Shown here piece by piece: positions 19,282 to 28,432 of a DNA stretch of 64,000 bases (within the stretch, counting starts at the first letter, position 1; each line of letters opens with the position of its first letter). The translations under genes and the position numbers were made by a program. The stretch covers positions 2,108,001 through 2,172,000 of the forward strand of contig NZ_AP014724.1 in NCBI RefSeq assembly GCF_001548055.1, written 5' to 3'. The notes under the pieces are model-generated. The model ran no database searches and was not told where the DNA came from. It worked only from the letters and a program-made list of their open reading frames with translations. The DNA is from Sulfurospirillum cavolei. Lineage in GTDB: Bacteria > Campylobacterota > Campylobacteria > Campylobacterales > Sulfurospirillaceae.

Positions 19282-20208
19282 ATGAACATCGTGCTTTCCG
19301 TTTCGGCAATTTACGTTTTTATCGTGCTCGGGTACGTCGCCAAAAAAATTTTCAAAGACGAGCTCTCCGAGCGCGGTATGGTCATCCTCTCGGTCTATTT
19401 TTTGCATCCGATGTTCTCGTTTTGGGGGCTTTCGACCAAACCTATCAGTCTAGACTTGCTCAAAATTCCGGCGTACTATCTTGTGTTTTCGTTTCTAACG
19501 ATTGCGCTCGGCTTTTTCATTGCTCGACTTTTTTTCAACGACAAAAAAGAGCGTTCGATTATGACGATTGCCGCGGCTTTGAACAATACGGGAAACCTCG
19601 GCATTCCTTTAGGTATCGCCCTTTTGGGAGAAGAATCCATCCTCTACACCAGCATGATCAGCGTCGCCAATACTCTCATGACCTACACGCTAGGCGTTTT
19701 TTTCTATTCGGCGGGGAGCTCAAGCCTGCGACAAGCATTCGTCAATATCTTTAAACTGCCGATTATTTGGGCGGCGATGCTGGCACTTGCGTTAAATTTT
19801 TCGGGGATTCGCATTCATCCCGTTTTGTTTCAGTCGCTGGAGATGGGGGCGTACAGCATGATCGTCATTCAGTTGATGATTTTCGGTATGTACCTTTATA
19901 ACGTCAAACTCAAAGAACTCAACGTCAAACGCTTATGGCACGTGCATCTGCTCAAATTCGTTTTGATGCCCGTCTTGACGGTTTGGTTGCTCTTTTTCGT
20001 TTTACCGATCACGCCGTTTGTCGCTTCGGTGCTTTTCTTGGAACTCATCGTTCCGCTCGCCGTCGTCAACGTCAACCTTGCCGCGCTCTACGACTGTCGG
20101 GCGTTAGACGTGGCGAGTCTCATCTTTTTTACGTCGCTATGGTTTATCCCGTTTTTAATGCTCGCCGCCTTTATACTCTCCGCTTTTTCGCTGGGCAGTT
20201 TTGCTTAA
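19282..20208 (+). CDS. AEC-family membrane transporter (copy 1)
   Basis: A 308-residue protein with about ten hydrophobic segments in two five-helix halves, the auxin-efflux-carrier (PF03547) pattern. Visible motifs are NNTGNLGIPLGIALLGEE in the crossing region and ELIVPLAVVNVNLAALYDC near the end. Bacterial members carry malate, malonate or similar organic anions. A second closely similar copy begins at 23068. TGACATGTAA ends 9 bp before the ATG. The gene ends in a 4-bp convergent overlap with the next minus-strand gene. Confidence 0.85.
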   Translation: MNIVLSVSAIYVFIVLGYVAKKIFKDELSERGMVILSVYFLHPMFSFWGLSTKPISLDLLKIPAYYLVFSFLTIALGFFIARLFFNDKKERSIMTIAAALNNTGNLGIPLGIALLGEESILYTSMISVANTLMTYTLGVFFYSAGSSSLRQAFVNIFKLPIIWAAMLALALNFSGIRIHPVLFQSLEMGAYSMIVIQLMIFGMYLYNVKLKELNVKRLWHVHLLKFVLMPVLTVWLLFFVLPITPFVASVLFLELIVPLAVVNVNLAALYDCRALDVASLIFFTSLWFIPFLMLAAFILSAFSLGSFA

Positions 20209-20504
20209 ACCTTGCGATCAAGATGCGTAATCTTCACGTAATCGTAAAAATCGCTTAAGAGCAAATAGCGCATCCCGATGTCCGCAAAGCGTTGACGTAC
20301 TACCGCATCGCCTGCGTTGTAGAGATTTGCCGCTTCCAAAAACTCTTTAGGATAGCGTTTTTTTTCAAACGGGTACTCCGAAAAGCACTGCATAAAATTG
20401 GCAAAAAGGTTGTCGATGATCCGCTCTTTTTCAAGCGTCGGTCGATGCAAATAGTCTTTGACTTTTTCAAATTCCCGACAAATGTATTCTAAGCATTGTT
20501 GCAT
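20205..20504 (-). CDS. Small helical protein of unknown function
   Basis: 99 residues, not recognised. It is predicted to be soluble and mostly helical, with charged heptad-like stretches (CREFEKVKDYLHRPTLEKER) and many aromatic residues. Its start overlaps the end of the ArsC-like gene by 16 bp, so the two are one transcript. Because that partner resembles nitrogenase-associated proteins, a role near nitrogen fixation or redox stress is possible, but nothing in the sequence shows it. The start lacks an obvious Shine-Dalgarno, in keeping with coupling. Confidence 0.6.
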   Translation of the reverse strand: MQQCLEYICREFEKVKDYLHRPTLEKERIIDNLFANFMQCFSEYPFEKKRYPKEFLEAANLYNAGDAVVRQRFADIGMRYLLLSDFYDYVKITHLDRKV

Positions 20505-20914
20505 GCGTCACTGCTTAAACAGGCGTTGATATTTTCGGGTACGGGCATCGTGACATGTAAGAGTTCGTTCAGGCGCGCAATATCAAAACCGCAGAGCTTG
20601 ACGTCGCCTATTTGAAGGAGCGGACGGCGAATCAAAATCGGTGTGCGTATCATCGCTTCGATCAGGCTCTCTTTCGTATACTCTGCAAGCTGAAACGTAC
20701 CGTCTTTAAGCTGCGGCGCAAACGGATTGAGCATTTCATGCGGCGTAAGCCCTTCAAAAAAGGCTTCAAGCGTAGGCTTGTCCCACGGAGTTTCCAACAA
20801 ACTACGTACCTCAATCTCTATCCCGTATTCACGTAAAAGTGCCTTTTGGCGGGCATTGCCGCTACAACCCGTTTTTTCGTAAAAGACGATTCGTCGGTGA
20901 GGCGTAAAGACCAT
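20489..20914 (-). CDS. ArsC/Spx-family thioredoxin-fold protein, NifO-like
   Basis: A 141-residue protein of the ArsC/Spx thioredoxin-fold family. YEKTGCSGNARQKALL contains the family's N-terminal cysteine, here without a second Cys (CSGN). LLETPWDKPTLEAFF and MLNPFAPQLKDG match what I recall of the nitrogenase-associated ArsC subgroup (NifO). C-terminal IRRPLLQIGDVKLCGFD is typical of the fold. Arsenate reduction is unlikely without ars genes nearby. GGAG lies 7 nt before the ATG at 20914. No nif gene is in the window, so the functional link is inference. Confidence 0.65.
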   Translation of the reverse strand: MVFTPHRRIVFYEKTGCSGNARQKALLREYGIEIEVRSLLETPWDKPTLEAFFEGLTPHEMLNPFAPQLKDGTFQLAEYTKESLIEAMIRTPILIRRPLLQIGDVKLCGFDIARLNELLHVTMPVPENINACLSSDACNNA

Positions 20915-21020
20915 CGTTCGCTCCTTTGCTTTGGAGGGACTTATGCAAATTGTATGCCGCTATAGGTCGTTTTAAAAGATCGCGTGTTAAGATACGCAAC
21001 GTTTTTAGAAAGGATTTTTG

Positions 21021-21785
21021 ATGAAACTTATCTCGTGGAACGTCAACGGCATTCGCGCCGTCGCCTCGAAAAATGCATTTTCGTGGGTCGACACCTACCA
21101 ACCCGACATTTTATGCTTGCAAGAGATCAAAGCCGAATACGAACAAATCCCGACCGATCTTTTTACTCATCCGCTCACGCATCGTTACGTAAACTCCGCA
21201 AAGAAAAAAGGCTACTCAGGGACGATGAGCCTTTCGCGCATCCCTTTTTCGGATACCTCAACCGACCTACAGATCGATCATACCGAAGAAGGAAGAATAT
21301 TGGAACACCGTTTCGGCGACACGGTCTTGTTTAACGTCTATTTTCCCAACGGACAACAAAGCGAAGAACGCCTCGCACACAAAATGCGCTTTTACGCCGA
21401 CTTTTTGGAGCATATGCAAACGCTTCGCAAACAGGGTAAAAGTATCATCGTTTGCGGCGACGTCAATACCGCCCATCGCGAAATCGATCTCGCCCACCCT
21501 AAAGCCAACGAAAATACTTCGGGCTTTTTACCCGTTGAACGCGCATGGATCGACACGCTTTTACATGTAGGTTACGTCGATACGTTTCGTCACGTTCACG
21601 GCGATCAAAAAGATGCTTACTCGTGGTGGTCGTACCGCGCGGGAGCGAGAAGCAGAAACGTGGGCTGGAGAATCGACTACTTTTTCATCTCCGAAGAGCT
21701 TGCGCCAAGACTCAACGATGCGTTTATTTTGCCCGAAATTCAAGGTTCCGACCACTGCCCCGTCGGAATCGACATCGAACTTTAA
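21021..21785 (+). CDS. xth: Exodeoxyribonuclease III
   Basis: A 254-residue AP endonuclease and 3' exonuclease for base-excision repair. The exonuclease-endonuclease-phosphatase fold is marked by ISWNVNGIRA at the start, LCLQEIKAE (catalytic Glu), GDVNTAHREIDL, WSYRAGARSRNVGWRIDYFF and the closing GSDHCPVGIDIEL (catalytic Asp-His). The ATG at 21021 follows AAAGGA; a TTG one codon earlier is less likely. Length matches the ExoA/XthA class. It stands between two minus-strand genes and the flagellar fliN pair. Confidence 0.96.
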   Translation: MKLISWNVNGIRAVASKNAFSWVDTYQPDILCLQEIKAEYEQIPTDLFTHPLTHRYVNSAKKKGYSGTMSLSRIPFSDTSTDLQIDHTEEGRILEHRFGDTVLFNVYFPNGQQSEERLAHKMRFYADFLEHMQTLRKQGKSIIVCGDVNTAHREIDLAHPKANENTSGFLPVERAWIDTLLHVGYVDTFRHVHGDQKDAYSWWSYRAGARSRNVGWRIDYFFISEELAPRLNDAFILPEIQGSDHCPVGIDIEL

Positions 21786-21808
21786 TCGATACTTTAAACA
21801 AAATCCAT

Positions 21809-21814
21809 TATAAT
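21809..21814 (+). promoter_or_regulatory. -10 box for the fliN transcript
   Basis: TATAAT in CATTATAATAAGAGC, 70 bp before the fliN start. It suggests sigma-70-type expression of this flagellar pair; no sigma-54 GG-N10-GC element was noticed. Confidence 0.45.
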
Positions 21815-21883
21815 AAGAGCATTACCAAAGGTTTTGGAAGAGTTTTTGCTTTATTACGCTAACGAAGCTTCAAAGGAATAACA

Positions 21884-22195
21884 TTGGACGCAGCCGATCA
21901 AGAGTACGTCGCACGCAAACTGCTCTCCGGATTTGAAAATCTTTTAGATATCAGTGTCAATTTCGTAGCGGAGCTTGGAACGACGCATATCACGATTCAA
22001 AGACTTTTAAAACTGGAAAAAGGCTCGGTCATCGACTTGGAAAAACCTGCGGGAGAGAGCGTCGAACTTTATATCAACGGAAAGATTTTCGGTAAAGGCG
22101 AAGTGATGGTTTACGAAAAAAACCTTGCCATTCGTATTAACGAGATTTTAGACTCCAAAACCGTTATCCAATACTTTAAAAAAGAGAGCCTATGA
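21884..22195 (+). CDS. fliN: Flagellar motor switch protein FliN
   Basis: A 103-residue protein consisting mostly of one SpoA (surface presentation) domain: LLDISVNFVAELGTTHITIQ, LEKGSVIDLEKPAGESVELYINGKIFGKGEVMVYEKNLAIRINEI. FliN lines the C-ring and binds CheY-P or the export ATPase complex. Start TTG 21884 after AAAGGA. It overlaps the next gene by 4 bp. From memory, C. jejuni has the same fliN-membrane protein order (Cj0351-Cj0352). Confidence 0.92.
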   Translation: MDAADQEYVARKLLSGFENLLDISVNFVAELGTTHITIQRLLKLEKGSVIDLEKPAGESVELYINGKIFGKGEVMVYEKNLAIRINEILDSKTVIQYFKKESL

Positions 22196-23061
22196 GACTT
22201 TTATACGTTCTGTTTGCTCTTTCCTCTTGGCTTTGCGCTTCCAACCTTTTAACCTACAACGTCTATGAAAGAAGCGATCGCGTCGATGTGATGCTCTCGT
22301 TTGACGCACCGCACGAAGGCAGTATCTCGCAAAAAAACGATGCGTCTTCCATTACGTTAACGATTAACGATTTAGGCTACGACAAGATGATCGAAAAGAG
22401 TATCAACTCGGCGATTATTCAAGAACTCGTGATTATTCCGGAAAAAAACAATGCCCTCAAAGTGGTGCTCAAAAGCGATAAACGCATCAGCGTCGTCGCC
22501 TCTAAAACCGTCGACGGCTTTGGTCTTCGCATTCGCGGAAGCATCATGCAAGCCAAAACGTCCGATACCGAAGCCGCCGCTCCGTCGCTTTCGCCTTCGT
22601 CTTCGAGCCCGACAAGCGATTTGATCGATACGCGCTATATCGTCGTTATTATCGTTTTAGTGCTTTTAATTGCGTTGATGTTCTGGATCAAACGTCGCAT
22701 CGGCGTACGGACAATTCGTCCCGCAAAAAGCGGCGGAGCGGGAAAATCATGGCTTTTCAACCCTAAAACGGGTGTCGGTCAAGAGGTCAATTTACTGCAT
22801 AAAAAACAGCTCGATACGCAAAACAGCGTCGTTTTATTTGAATACGGTAGCATTCGTTACCTCGTTATGACCGGAAATACCAACGTTCTTCTGGAAAAAT
22901 TTCAAAACGGCGAAGTCAAAGACGACAACGATTTTGAAAAAGTCTTTGAGGAAAATCGTAGGCGTTTGGACGACTACTTGAAACTGCAAGATAATAAACT
23001 TAGCACTTACAAAAATAAAGCTTCAGCGGATTACCCTCCTTTTGAAGAGGCAGAGCATTAA
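22192..23061 (+). CDS. fliO: FliO-like flagellar export membrane protein
   Basis: 289 residues. A signal peptide (1-17), a periplasmic beta-rich domain with AMIN-like character (about 18-120), a low-complexity Ser/Pro/Ala linker (about 126-145), one transmembrane helix (YIVVIIVLVLLIALMFWI, about 148-166), and a cytoplasmic domain with the FliO-like core NPKTGVGQEVNLLHKKQL...VVLFEYGSIRYLVMTG. FliO helps assemble FliP in the export gate. The long exported N-terminal domain is typical of Campylobacterota rather than of enteric FliO. The ATG overlaps the fliN TGA. Confidence 0.78.
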   Translation: MRLLYVLFALSSWLCASNLLTYNVYERSDRVDVMLSFDAPHEGSISQKNDASSITLTINDLGYDKMIEKSINSAIIQELVIIPEKNNALKVVLKSDKRISVVASKTVDGFGLRIRGSIMQAKTSDTEAAAPSLSPSSSSPTSDLIDTRYIVVIIVLVLLIALMFWIKRRIGVRTIRPAKSGGAGKSWLFNPKTGVGQEVNLLHKKQLDTQNSVVLFEYGSIRYLVMTGNTNVLLEKFQNGEVKDDNDFEKVFEENRRRLDDYLKLQDNKLSTYKNKASADYPPFEEAEH

Positions 23062-23067
23062 GCCTCG

Positions 23068-23994
23068 ATGACGATCGCTATCTCCATTCTGTCGATTTAT
23101 GCCTTTATCCTTTTAGGGTTTATGTCCAAAAAAGTGCTTAAAGAAGAGATGAACGAAAAAGGCATGGTGTTGCTTTCCATCTACTTTTTGCAACCGATGC
23201 TCTCGTTTTGGGGACTCTCTTCCCGTCCAATCGACTTATCGTTGCTTCAAGTACCGTTTTGGTATGTGGCGATTTCGCTCTTTTGCGTTCTGGTGAGCTT
23301 TGTTATCGCACGTCTTTTCTTTACCGACATCAAAGAAAAATCGATCGTTACGATTTGCGTCATTATCGGCAATACCGGCAATTTAGGTATTCCTTTGGGT
23401 ATTGCGCTTTTTGGCGACGCATCCATTATCTACACCAGCATGATCAATATTAGCAACGTTTTTATCGTCTATACGCTCGGCGTCTTTTTCTATTCACGCG
23501 GCAACTTTAGCATCAAAGAGTCGCTTTTCAATATCGTCAAACTTCCCGTCATCTGGTTTGCGTTTTTAGCGTTGATCCTCAATTTTTCCGGCGTACGTTT
23601 TCATCCGGCACTGATGCGTTCCATGGAGATGGGCGCATACTGTACGATGGTCATTCAGTTGATCGTCTTTGGCATGTACCTTTACAACATTCATCTCAAA
23701 AGCATGAACGTCACATTGGTCTTACATGTCGGCATGATCAAGTTTTTACTGACGCCGCTGATCGCCGGTGTTATTTTATTTTACGCTCTTGATTTGGAGC
23801 CGATGGTCGCGACTTTGATCTTTTTGGAGTTGATCGTTCCCTTAGCCGTTACCAACGTCAACTTGGCGGCACTGTACGAATGCAAGCCGCTAGACGTTAC
23901 GATGCTCGTCTTTGTTACGTCCTTGGTGTTTATTCCGTTTTTTATTCTCGTTAGCCAGTTGTTACACTTTTTAAATATCGTGAATCTGCCATGA
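23068..23994 (+). CDS. AEC-family membrane transporter (copy 2)
   Basis: A 308-residue paralogue of the permease at 19282. The two share length and the motifs GNTGNLGIPLGIALFG, YTSMINISN, ELIVPLAVTNVNLAALYEC and KPLDV. About ten membrane helices are expected. It lies 6 bp after fliO and 4 bp into the next gene, so it is probably cotranscribed with the flagellar pair although unrelated in role. Substrate is an organic anion by family, not specified. It carries TTACATGT at 23722. Confidence 0.85.
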   Translation: MTIAISILSIYAFILLGFMSKKVLKEEMNEKGMVLLSIYFLQPMLSFWGLSSRPIDLSLLQVPFWYVAISLFCVLVSFVIARLFFTDIKEKSIVTICVIIGNTGNLGIPLGIALFGDASIIYTSMINISNVFIVYTLGVFFYSRGNFSIKESLFNIVKLPVIWFAFLALILNFSGVRFHPALMRSMEMGAYCTMVIQLIVFGMYLYNIHLKSMNVTLVLHVGMIKFLLTPLIAGVILFYALDLEPMVATLIFLELIVPLAVTNVNLAALYECKPLDVTMLVFVTSLVFIPFFILVSQLLHFLNIVNLP

Positions 23995-24344
23995 ACGATA
24001 AAGAAGCCAGAGTAAAATACATTCGCGCGTTAGAGCGTTTCTTAAGCAGTTGCGTCAGCGCGCTGAAAAACGAACAGTTTGACTACGATCTGTTTGTTAA
24101 ACGTGCACAAAAAAGTCTCAAAACCCTACACAAAGTTCAAGCCGTTCGGCTCGATTCAACCTACACGCATACGCTCGAAGCTTACGCCAATCTTGTCGTC
24201 TCGACGATAGAAACCCAAGATGCCGACAAAGATACCGCGCATAAACGTCTTTTAAAAGAGGCTAACTTGTTGGAAAAAGAAAAATACCGCGGTAGCTACA
24301 AAAAAGAGAAGCATAAAACACGCGGCTTTGACGACGGCTATTAG
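23991..24344 (+). CDS. Small charged helical protein of unknown function
   Basis: 117 residues, not recognised. It is rich in Lys, Glu and Asp, with helical heptads (ARVKYIRALERFLSSCVSALKN) and a Lys-rich tail (YKKEKHKTRGFDDGY). No signal peptide or membrane segment. The ATG overlaps the stop of the AEC gene (ATGA), marking the end of the fliN-fliO-AEC transcript. It abuts the converging diguanylate cyclase gene with only 1 bp between them. Confidence 0.65.
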   Translation: MNDKEARVKYIRALERFLSSCVSALKNEQFDYDLFVKRAQKSLKTLHKVQAVRLDSTYTHTLEAYANLVVSTIETQDADKDTAHKRLLKEANLLEKEKYRGSYKKEKHKTRGFDDGY

Positions 24345-24345
24345 A

Positions 24346-26412
24346 TTATCCTTGGACGATCACGCACGCTTTACCCGCATCTTTTGCCCGATACATCACG
24401 CTATCGGCTTCATCAAGAATCGTTTTTGCATCGTTTTGACCCTCATTAAAAAGCAAGACGCCGATGCTAGCGCTGAGCGTATACACGGTCGACGAAAGCG
24501 GGTACGGTTGTGCGATGAACGCGGCGATTTGGTGCGCTATGCGCGTAACCGTATGGGAAGCTTCCTCACGAGTAAAGCCTAATTGCGTTACTAAAATCAC
24601 AAATTCGTCGCCGCCGAAACGTCCTACGGTATCCGTTGCGCGAACCGTTTCCCTTAAACGACGTGCCACTTCGATGAGCAGTTCATCGCCCGCTTGATGC
24701 CCGTACGTATCGTTCAAAGGTTTAAAATCGTCCAAATCGAGGAAAATAACACCTGCGAACGTATGCTCTTTTTTGCATGTTACAAGGCCACTTTCCAACT
24801 TATCCACGAAAAGTCTTCGGTTGGCAAGGTGCGTCAAAGGGTCGTAAAATGCTAGCTTTTTGATCTCCTCTTCCGCCGCCAAACGTTCGGTAATATCGCG
24901 TGTAATACCGATAAACTGCATGGAGCCGTCTTGTTGATTGACGACTAAGCGGGCGTTGACTTCCGTCCAAACCGTACTGCCGTCTTTGCACGGCTGTTCG
25001 ACCAAAACAGTTTTAGCGTCAAGAAGCACACCGTTAGCCGCTTCTAGAATCGCCATTTCCATGAGATGCAAAACCGTTTGCCGCGATCCTTCGCAAATAA
25101 CCTCTTCAAACGATTGCTCCATCACTTCTTCCGCGCTAAATCCGCGTAATCGTTTCACGGAAGGACTGACGTACACAAATTTGCCGTCCACGCCCATCAC
25201 CCAAATAACGTCATGCGAATTTTCCGCCAACCAACGATACCTTTGAATCGTCGCACTTTGAGCTTCTTGCACCATATCGATCATGGCATTAACGTCGCGG
25301 CTCAGCGCCGAGAGTTCGTCGGTCTCTTTATCCAAGGGAGCTCTTTGCGTATAATCACCCGCACACACGGCTTTAACGACAGAGCTAAGATGGCGAATCG
25401 GGGTTAAAAGATACGACTGAGAAAGAACGTAAGCGATCCAAGCACTCAAACACCCCAAAACGATCAACACCGTAAATGCCATACGCATATCGTACAGCGT
25501 CAAAAGCGTGCTCACGTCGACCATCGAAAGTCCTATCCAATCCACGTAGGGCATATATGCCAACGCCACCGTATACTCTTTTCCGTCGTATCGCAATTTA
25601 CATGTAAAAACATCCGATGCATGAGAAGGAAGGTCTTGCATGTAACGGCGAAGCTCTTTTTGGCTCTTCGTATCAAGATACGGCCAAATAGTCTTCCACG
25701 TATTTGACGCGCTCGTATGAACATTATGCGTGACTTTGCTAAAGTCGGGGTGTCCAAGGATCACACCTTGTTTATTTAAAATAATCGCTTGAAAGCCTTG
25801 AGTTTTTGTTAAAACATACGCATCGATAAATTGTGCAAGATCAATCCCAAAACCCGTAACGCCCAAAGCATTTTGTTCCGTGCGAACAAGGATATTCATC
25901 CATAACTTCGTCGCTTTAACCGCCTCGTCGTAGTCGATATTTAAATTGAAGGTATCTGCCGAGCGCATCGTATGGTAAAACCACCCGTCGTTCGTGTTGG
26001 AAGAGGAGAGCTTTTTCAGCGGTTGAAAGGCTTGATAACTGCGGTTAAGATCTTCGTAATAAAAATGTTCACTGCCGGCAAAGGCAACAAACCAACTATC
26101 GGCTTTTGCCATACGAAGCGAGTCGTTAAGAAGTTTTAAACTCTCTTCTTTCGCCGTTTCATCCGACTCGTTCGACAACCATCGATGCAAAGCATCCGAG
26201 GTCGTAGTATGTTCGGCTAGACGAATATTGAGAGCAAGCATATCGGCAATGCGTTGACTGTGTCGAAGAGCATGTTCGATCGCATATTTTTCACCGAACG
26301 TCAGTCTGAGATCCCGCGTTAACTGATAGGTAAAGGCAAGGCTGATACTGCCCAAGATAAGAAAAGCTACGATACTCAGTAAAATGCTACGTGCCCGTAA
26401 TCCCTGTAACAT
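24346..26412 (-). CDS. dCACHE-HAMP-PAS-GGDEF diguanylate cyclase
   Basis: A 688-residue membrane sensor that should make cyclic di-GMP. TM1 at about 9-29; a large periplasmic sensor (about 35-310) with CACHE-like features (WFVAFAGSEHFYYEDLNRS, MNILVRTEQNALGVTGFGIDL); TM2 about 312-335; HAMP (YLLTPIRHLSSVVKAVCAGDY); PAS/PAC (about 395-515; WLAENSHDVIWVMGVDGKFV, FIGITRDITERLAAEE); GGDEF domain with an intact active site at 600-604. An RxxD product-inhibition site is at 591-594, so c-di-GMP feedback is expected. No EAL domain. The periplasmic ligand is unknown. Confidence 0.9.
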   Translation of the reverse strand: MLQGLRARSILLSIVAFLILGSISLAFTYQLTRDLRLTFGEKYAIEHALRHSQRIADMLALNIRLAEHTTTSDALHRWLSNESDETAKEESLKLLNDSLRMAKADSWFVAFAGSEHFYYEDLNRSYQAFQPLKKLSSSNTNDGWFYHTMRSADTFNLNIDYDEAVKATKLWMNILVRTEQNALGVTGFGIDLAQFIDAYVLTKTQGFQAIILNKQGVILGHPDFSKVTHNVHTSASNTWKTIWPYLDTKSQKELRRYMQDLPSHASDVFTCKLRYDGKEYTVALAYMPYVDWIGLSMVDVSTLLTLYDMRMAFTVLIVLGCLSAWIAYVLSQSYLLTPIRHLSSVVKAVCAGDYTQRAPLDKETDELSALSRDVNAMIDMVQEAQSATIQRYRWLAENSHDVIWVMGVDGKFVYVSPSVKRLRGFSAEEVMEQSFEEVICEGSRQTVLHLMEMAILEAANGVLLDAKTVLVEQPCKDGSTVWTEVNARLVVNQQDGSMQFIGITRDITERLAAEEEIKKLAFYDPLTHLANRRLFVDKLESGLVTCKKEHTFAGVIFLDLDDFKPLNDTYGHQAGDELLIEVARRLRETVRATDTVGRFGGDEFVILVTQLGFTREEASHTVTRIAHQIAAFIAQPYPLSSTVYTLSASIGVLLFNEGQNDAKTILDEADSVMYRAKDAGKACVIVQG

Positions 26413-26447
26413 AGCTCTTCCTCAAGAGTTTTTACGCTAACGAATCC

Positions 26448-27395
26448 TTATGATAGTGCATTTGTAAAGAAAAAGTCAATAGCTTCGCGCATCGCGTCGA
26501 CGTCGTCGATTCGATTGACGCGGTCGCGAAATTCCGAAGCTTCTCGAAAACCTTTGGAATAGGTGTGCAAATGCTTGCGAAAAAGCGAAACGCCTTGTCG
26601 TCCGTAAACCTCGATCATCGCATCAAAATGTTCGGAGACAATTTCTAAAATTTTCGTTTTATCGACAAAGGGAAGTGCATGTTTGATTTGGTAAAAAATC
26701 CACGGATTTCCCACCGCCCCACGCCCGATCATCAGGCTGTTGCATCCCGTTACCGCTTTGACATGTAAGGCTTTTTCGTAGTCGGTAATGTCTCCGTTGG
26801 CAATAACGGGAATGCGAACCGATGCACGTGCCCGCGCAATTGCTTCATAATCCACTTCCGCTTTATATCCGCCCGAACGGGTTCTGCCGTGAATACTCAT
26901 AAAATCGACCCCCGCCTCTTCGCAGGCTTTGGCAATCGTTTCAGGGATTTTCGTCGTAAATCCCAAGCGAACTTTAGCACTGGTATAGCGTTTGTTCGAA
27001 TGCGTTTTGATCGTTTCGATAATTTTTTGCATATGCGGAAGATTGAGCAGCAACGACGAACCCGCGTCTTGAGAAACGACTTTTGGCACGGGACAACCGC
27101 AATTAAGATCGATCCCGTCGATGCCTTCGATGTCGTTTAACATCAAAACCGCTTCTTTAATGACCGCTAAATCCGAGCCGGCAATCTGTACGATATAGGG
27201 AGTTTCCAACGGCGATTTCGTTAGCATTTTAAACGTTTTTGCCGAATGGTGTTTTAACGCGTTGGCACTGATCATTTCGGAGAAGGTCACGTCCGCGCCG
27301 AATTTTTTGACGACGGAGCGAAACGGGAGATCGGTAAAACCGGCAAGCGGAGCAAGGGCTAAAATGCCCCGCTCAAAATCTATCTCATAACTCAT
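26448..27395 (-). CDS. dus: tRNA-dihydrouridine synthase
   Basis: A 315-residue FMN-dependent TIM-barrel enzyme that reduces uridine to dihydrouridine in tRNA D-loops. Motifs: LAPLAGFTDLPFR, the catalytic cysteine in IDLNCGCPVPKV, the phosphate/FMN loop KVRLGF and IHGRTRSGGYK, and GCNSLMIGRGAVGNPWIF. DusB-like. The start ATG lies within the end of the upstream membrane-protein gene (4-bp overlap). The order dus-membrane protein-dksA-rlmH-accD matches what I recall in C. jejuni. Confidence 0.93.
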   Translation of the reverse strand: MSYEIDFERGILALAPLAGFTDLPFRSVVKKFGADVTFSEMISANALKHHSAKTFKMLTKSPLETPYIVQIAGSDLAVIKEAVLMLNDIEGIDGIDLNCGCPVPKVVSQDAGSSLLLNLPHMQKIIETIKTHSNKRYTSAKVRLGFTTKIPETIAKACEEAGVDFMSIHGRTRSGGYKAEVDYEAIARARASVRIPVIANGDITDYEKALHVKAVTGCNSLMIGRGAVGNPWIFYQIKHALPFVDKTKILEIVSEHFDAMIEVYGRQGVSLFRKHLHTYSKGFREASEFRDRVNRIDDVDAMREAIDFFFTNALS

Positions 27396-28402
27396 ACGCG
27401 AAGAAAGGCGTCAATATCAATGCTTTTAGCGTTATCCCTTAAAAAGAGGACGGTTTTAAATCGCACAAACTCGTCACGATCGGAATTGACTAAAATCTCG
27501 CGAATTTTATCGATCATTTGAAGATCGTATAAAACATACAGATACGCATCGGCCGCAACGCTTCCTTTGGTATTGTACAATTTTTCGAACAAGGCGATTA
27601 AAGCATCGGGAGAGAGTTTGGCTTTAATTTCGCGGGCAAGGTCCAAATAATCGATTCTATCCGCCGCGCATTGGTCGAGCATATCTTCGATGGATTTTAA
27701 ATCCATATCAAAACTATCGTCCGCATCCAAATAACGCTCCATCATACGACGAAACGCTTTTTTATCGGTAGCAAAATCGTAGCGTTTGATTTCATTGAAA
27801 CTGGCAAAATTTAAAAGTGCGTTATAGGCTTTTTGGCATAACTCGCTTTGGAGGTCTTTACAATTTTTCAAAACTTCCGTCGCAAATTTCGGCTCTATGC
27901 TCAAACGGTTGATCGTATTTTTAACGGCTAAAGGATTGGTTTTCGCTAAACGGTATTTTTTCATATCTTCGTAATTACCGTTTTCGATACTCACCGCCAA
28001 CGCACACGCCTTTGCAACCTCTTCTTCGATAAAAGAGGTCGGCAAAGTCGGATCGAATCGCATACAGCTTAATACGCGTCCTGCAAATTTGAATCCGTCC
28101 GTTTTATAATTATGCGTTACTTCTTCGCCTAAAATACGATTTTTTGCCGCTTCTTGAAACAACTCAAAATCCTTTTTAAGTGCACGTTTGTAGAGGAAAT
28201 CTTTAAAATTGTAGAAAACGAGATGAACGATCGATCCTAAAACGAGAACCAATACGGGAAGCGTAATCCATAATGCCACCGGTAAGTTTAAAGAGACTCC
28301 CAAAAGCGTCAGCGCATAGCTTTCAGCGCTAAAGCTATATACGTAAAGCCCAAGAGCCACCATATAAATCAGTGATAAAAGGATATAACGTTTAATGCCC
28401 AT
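27392..28402 (-). CDS. Conserved membrane protein of unknown function
   Basis: 336 residues. Two hydrophobic helices at the N-terminus (about 5-25 and 36-66) are followed by a long cytoplasmic helical region, about 270 residues, with repeated amphipathic pairs (DRIDYLDLAREIKAKLSPDALIALFEKLYN) that look HEAT/TPR-like. No catalytic motif was recognised. It appears at the same place between dus and dksA in other Campylobacterota from memory, so it is a lineage-conserved gene. It may scaffold a membrane complex. Confidence 0.75.
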   Translation of the reverse strand: MGIKRYILLSLIYMVALGLYVYSFSAESYALTLLGVSLNLPVALWITLPVLVLVLGSIVHLVFYNFKDFLYKRALKKDFELFQEAAKNRILGEEVTHNYKTDGFKFAGRVLSCMRFDPTLPTSFIEEEVAKACALAVSIENGNYEDMKKYRLAKTNPLAVKNTINRLSIEPKFATEVLKNCKDLQSELCQKAYNALLNFASFNEIKRYDFATDKKAFRRMMERYLDADDSFDMDLKSIEDMLDQCAADRIDYLDLAREIKAKLSPDALIALFEKLYNTKGSVAADAYLYVLYDLQMIDKIREILVNSDRDEFVRFKTVLFLRDNAKSIDIDAFLRV

Positions 28403-28432
28403 CTGTTCCTACTTTTAGAATAATTTTCTCGT

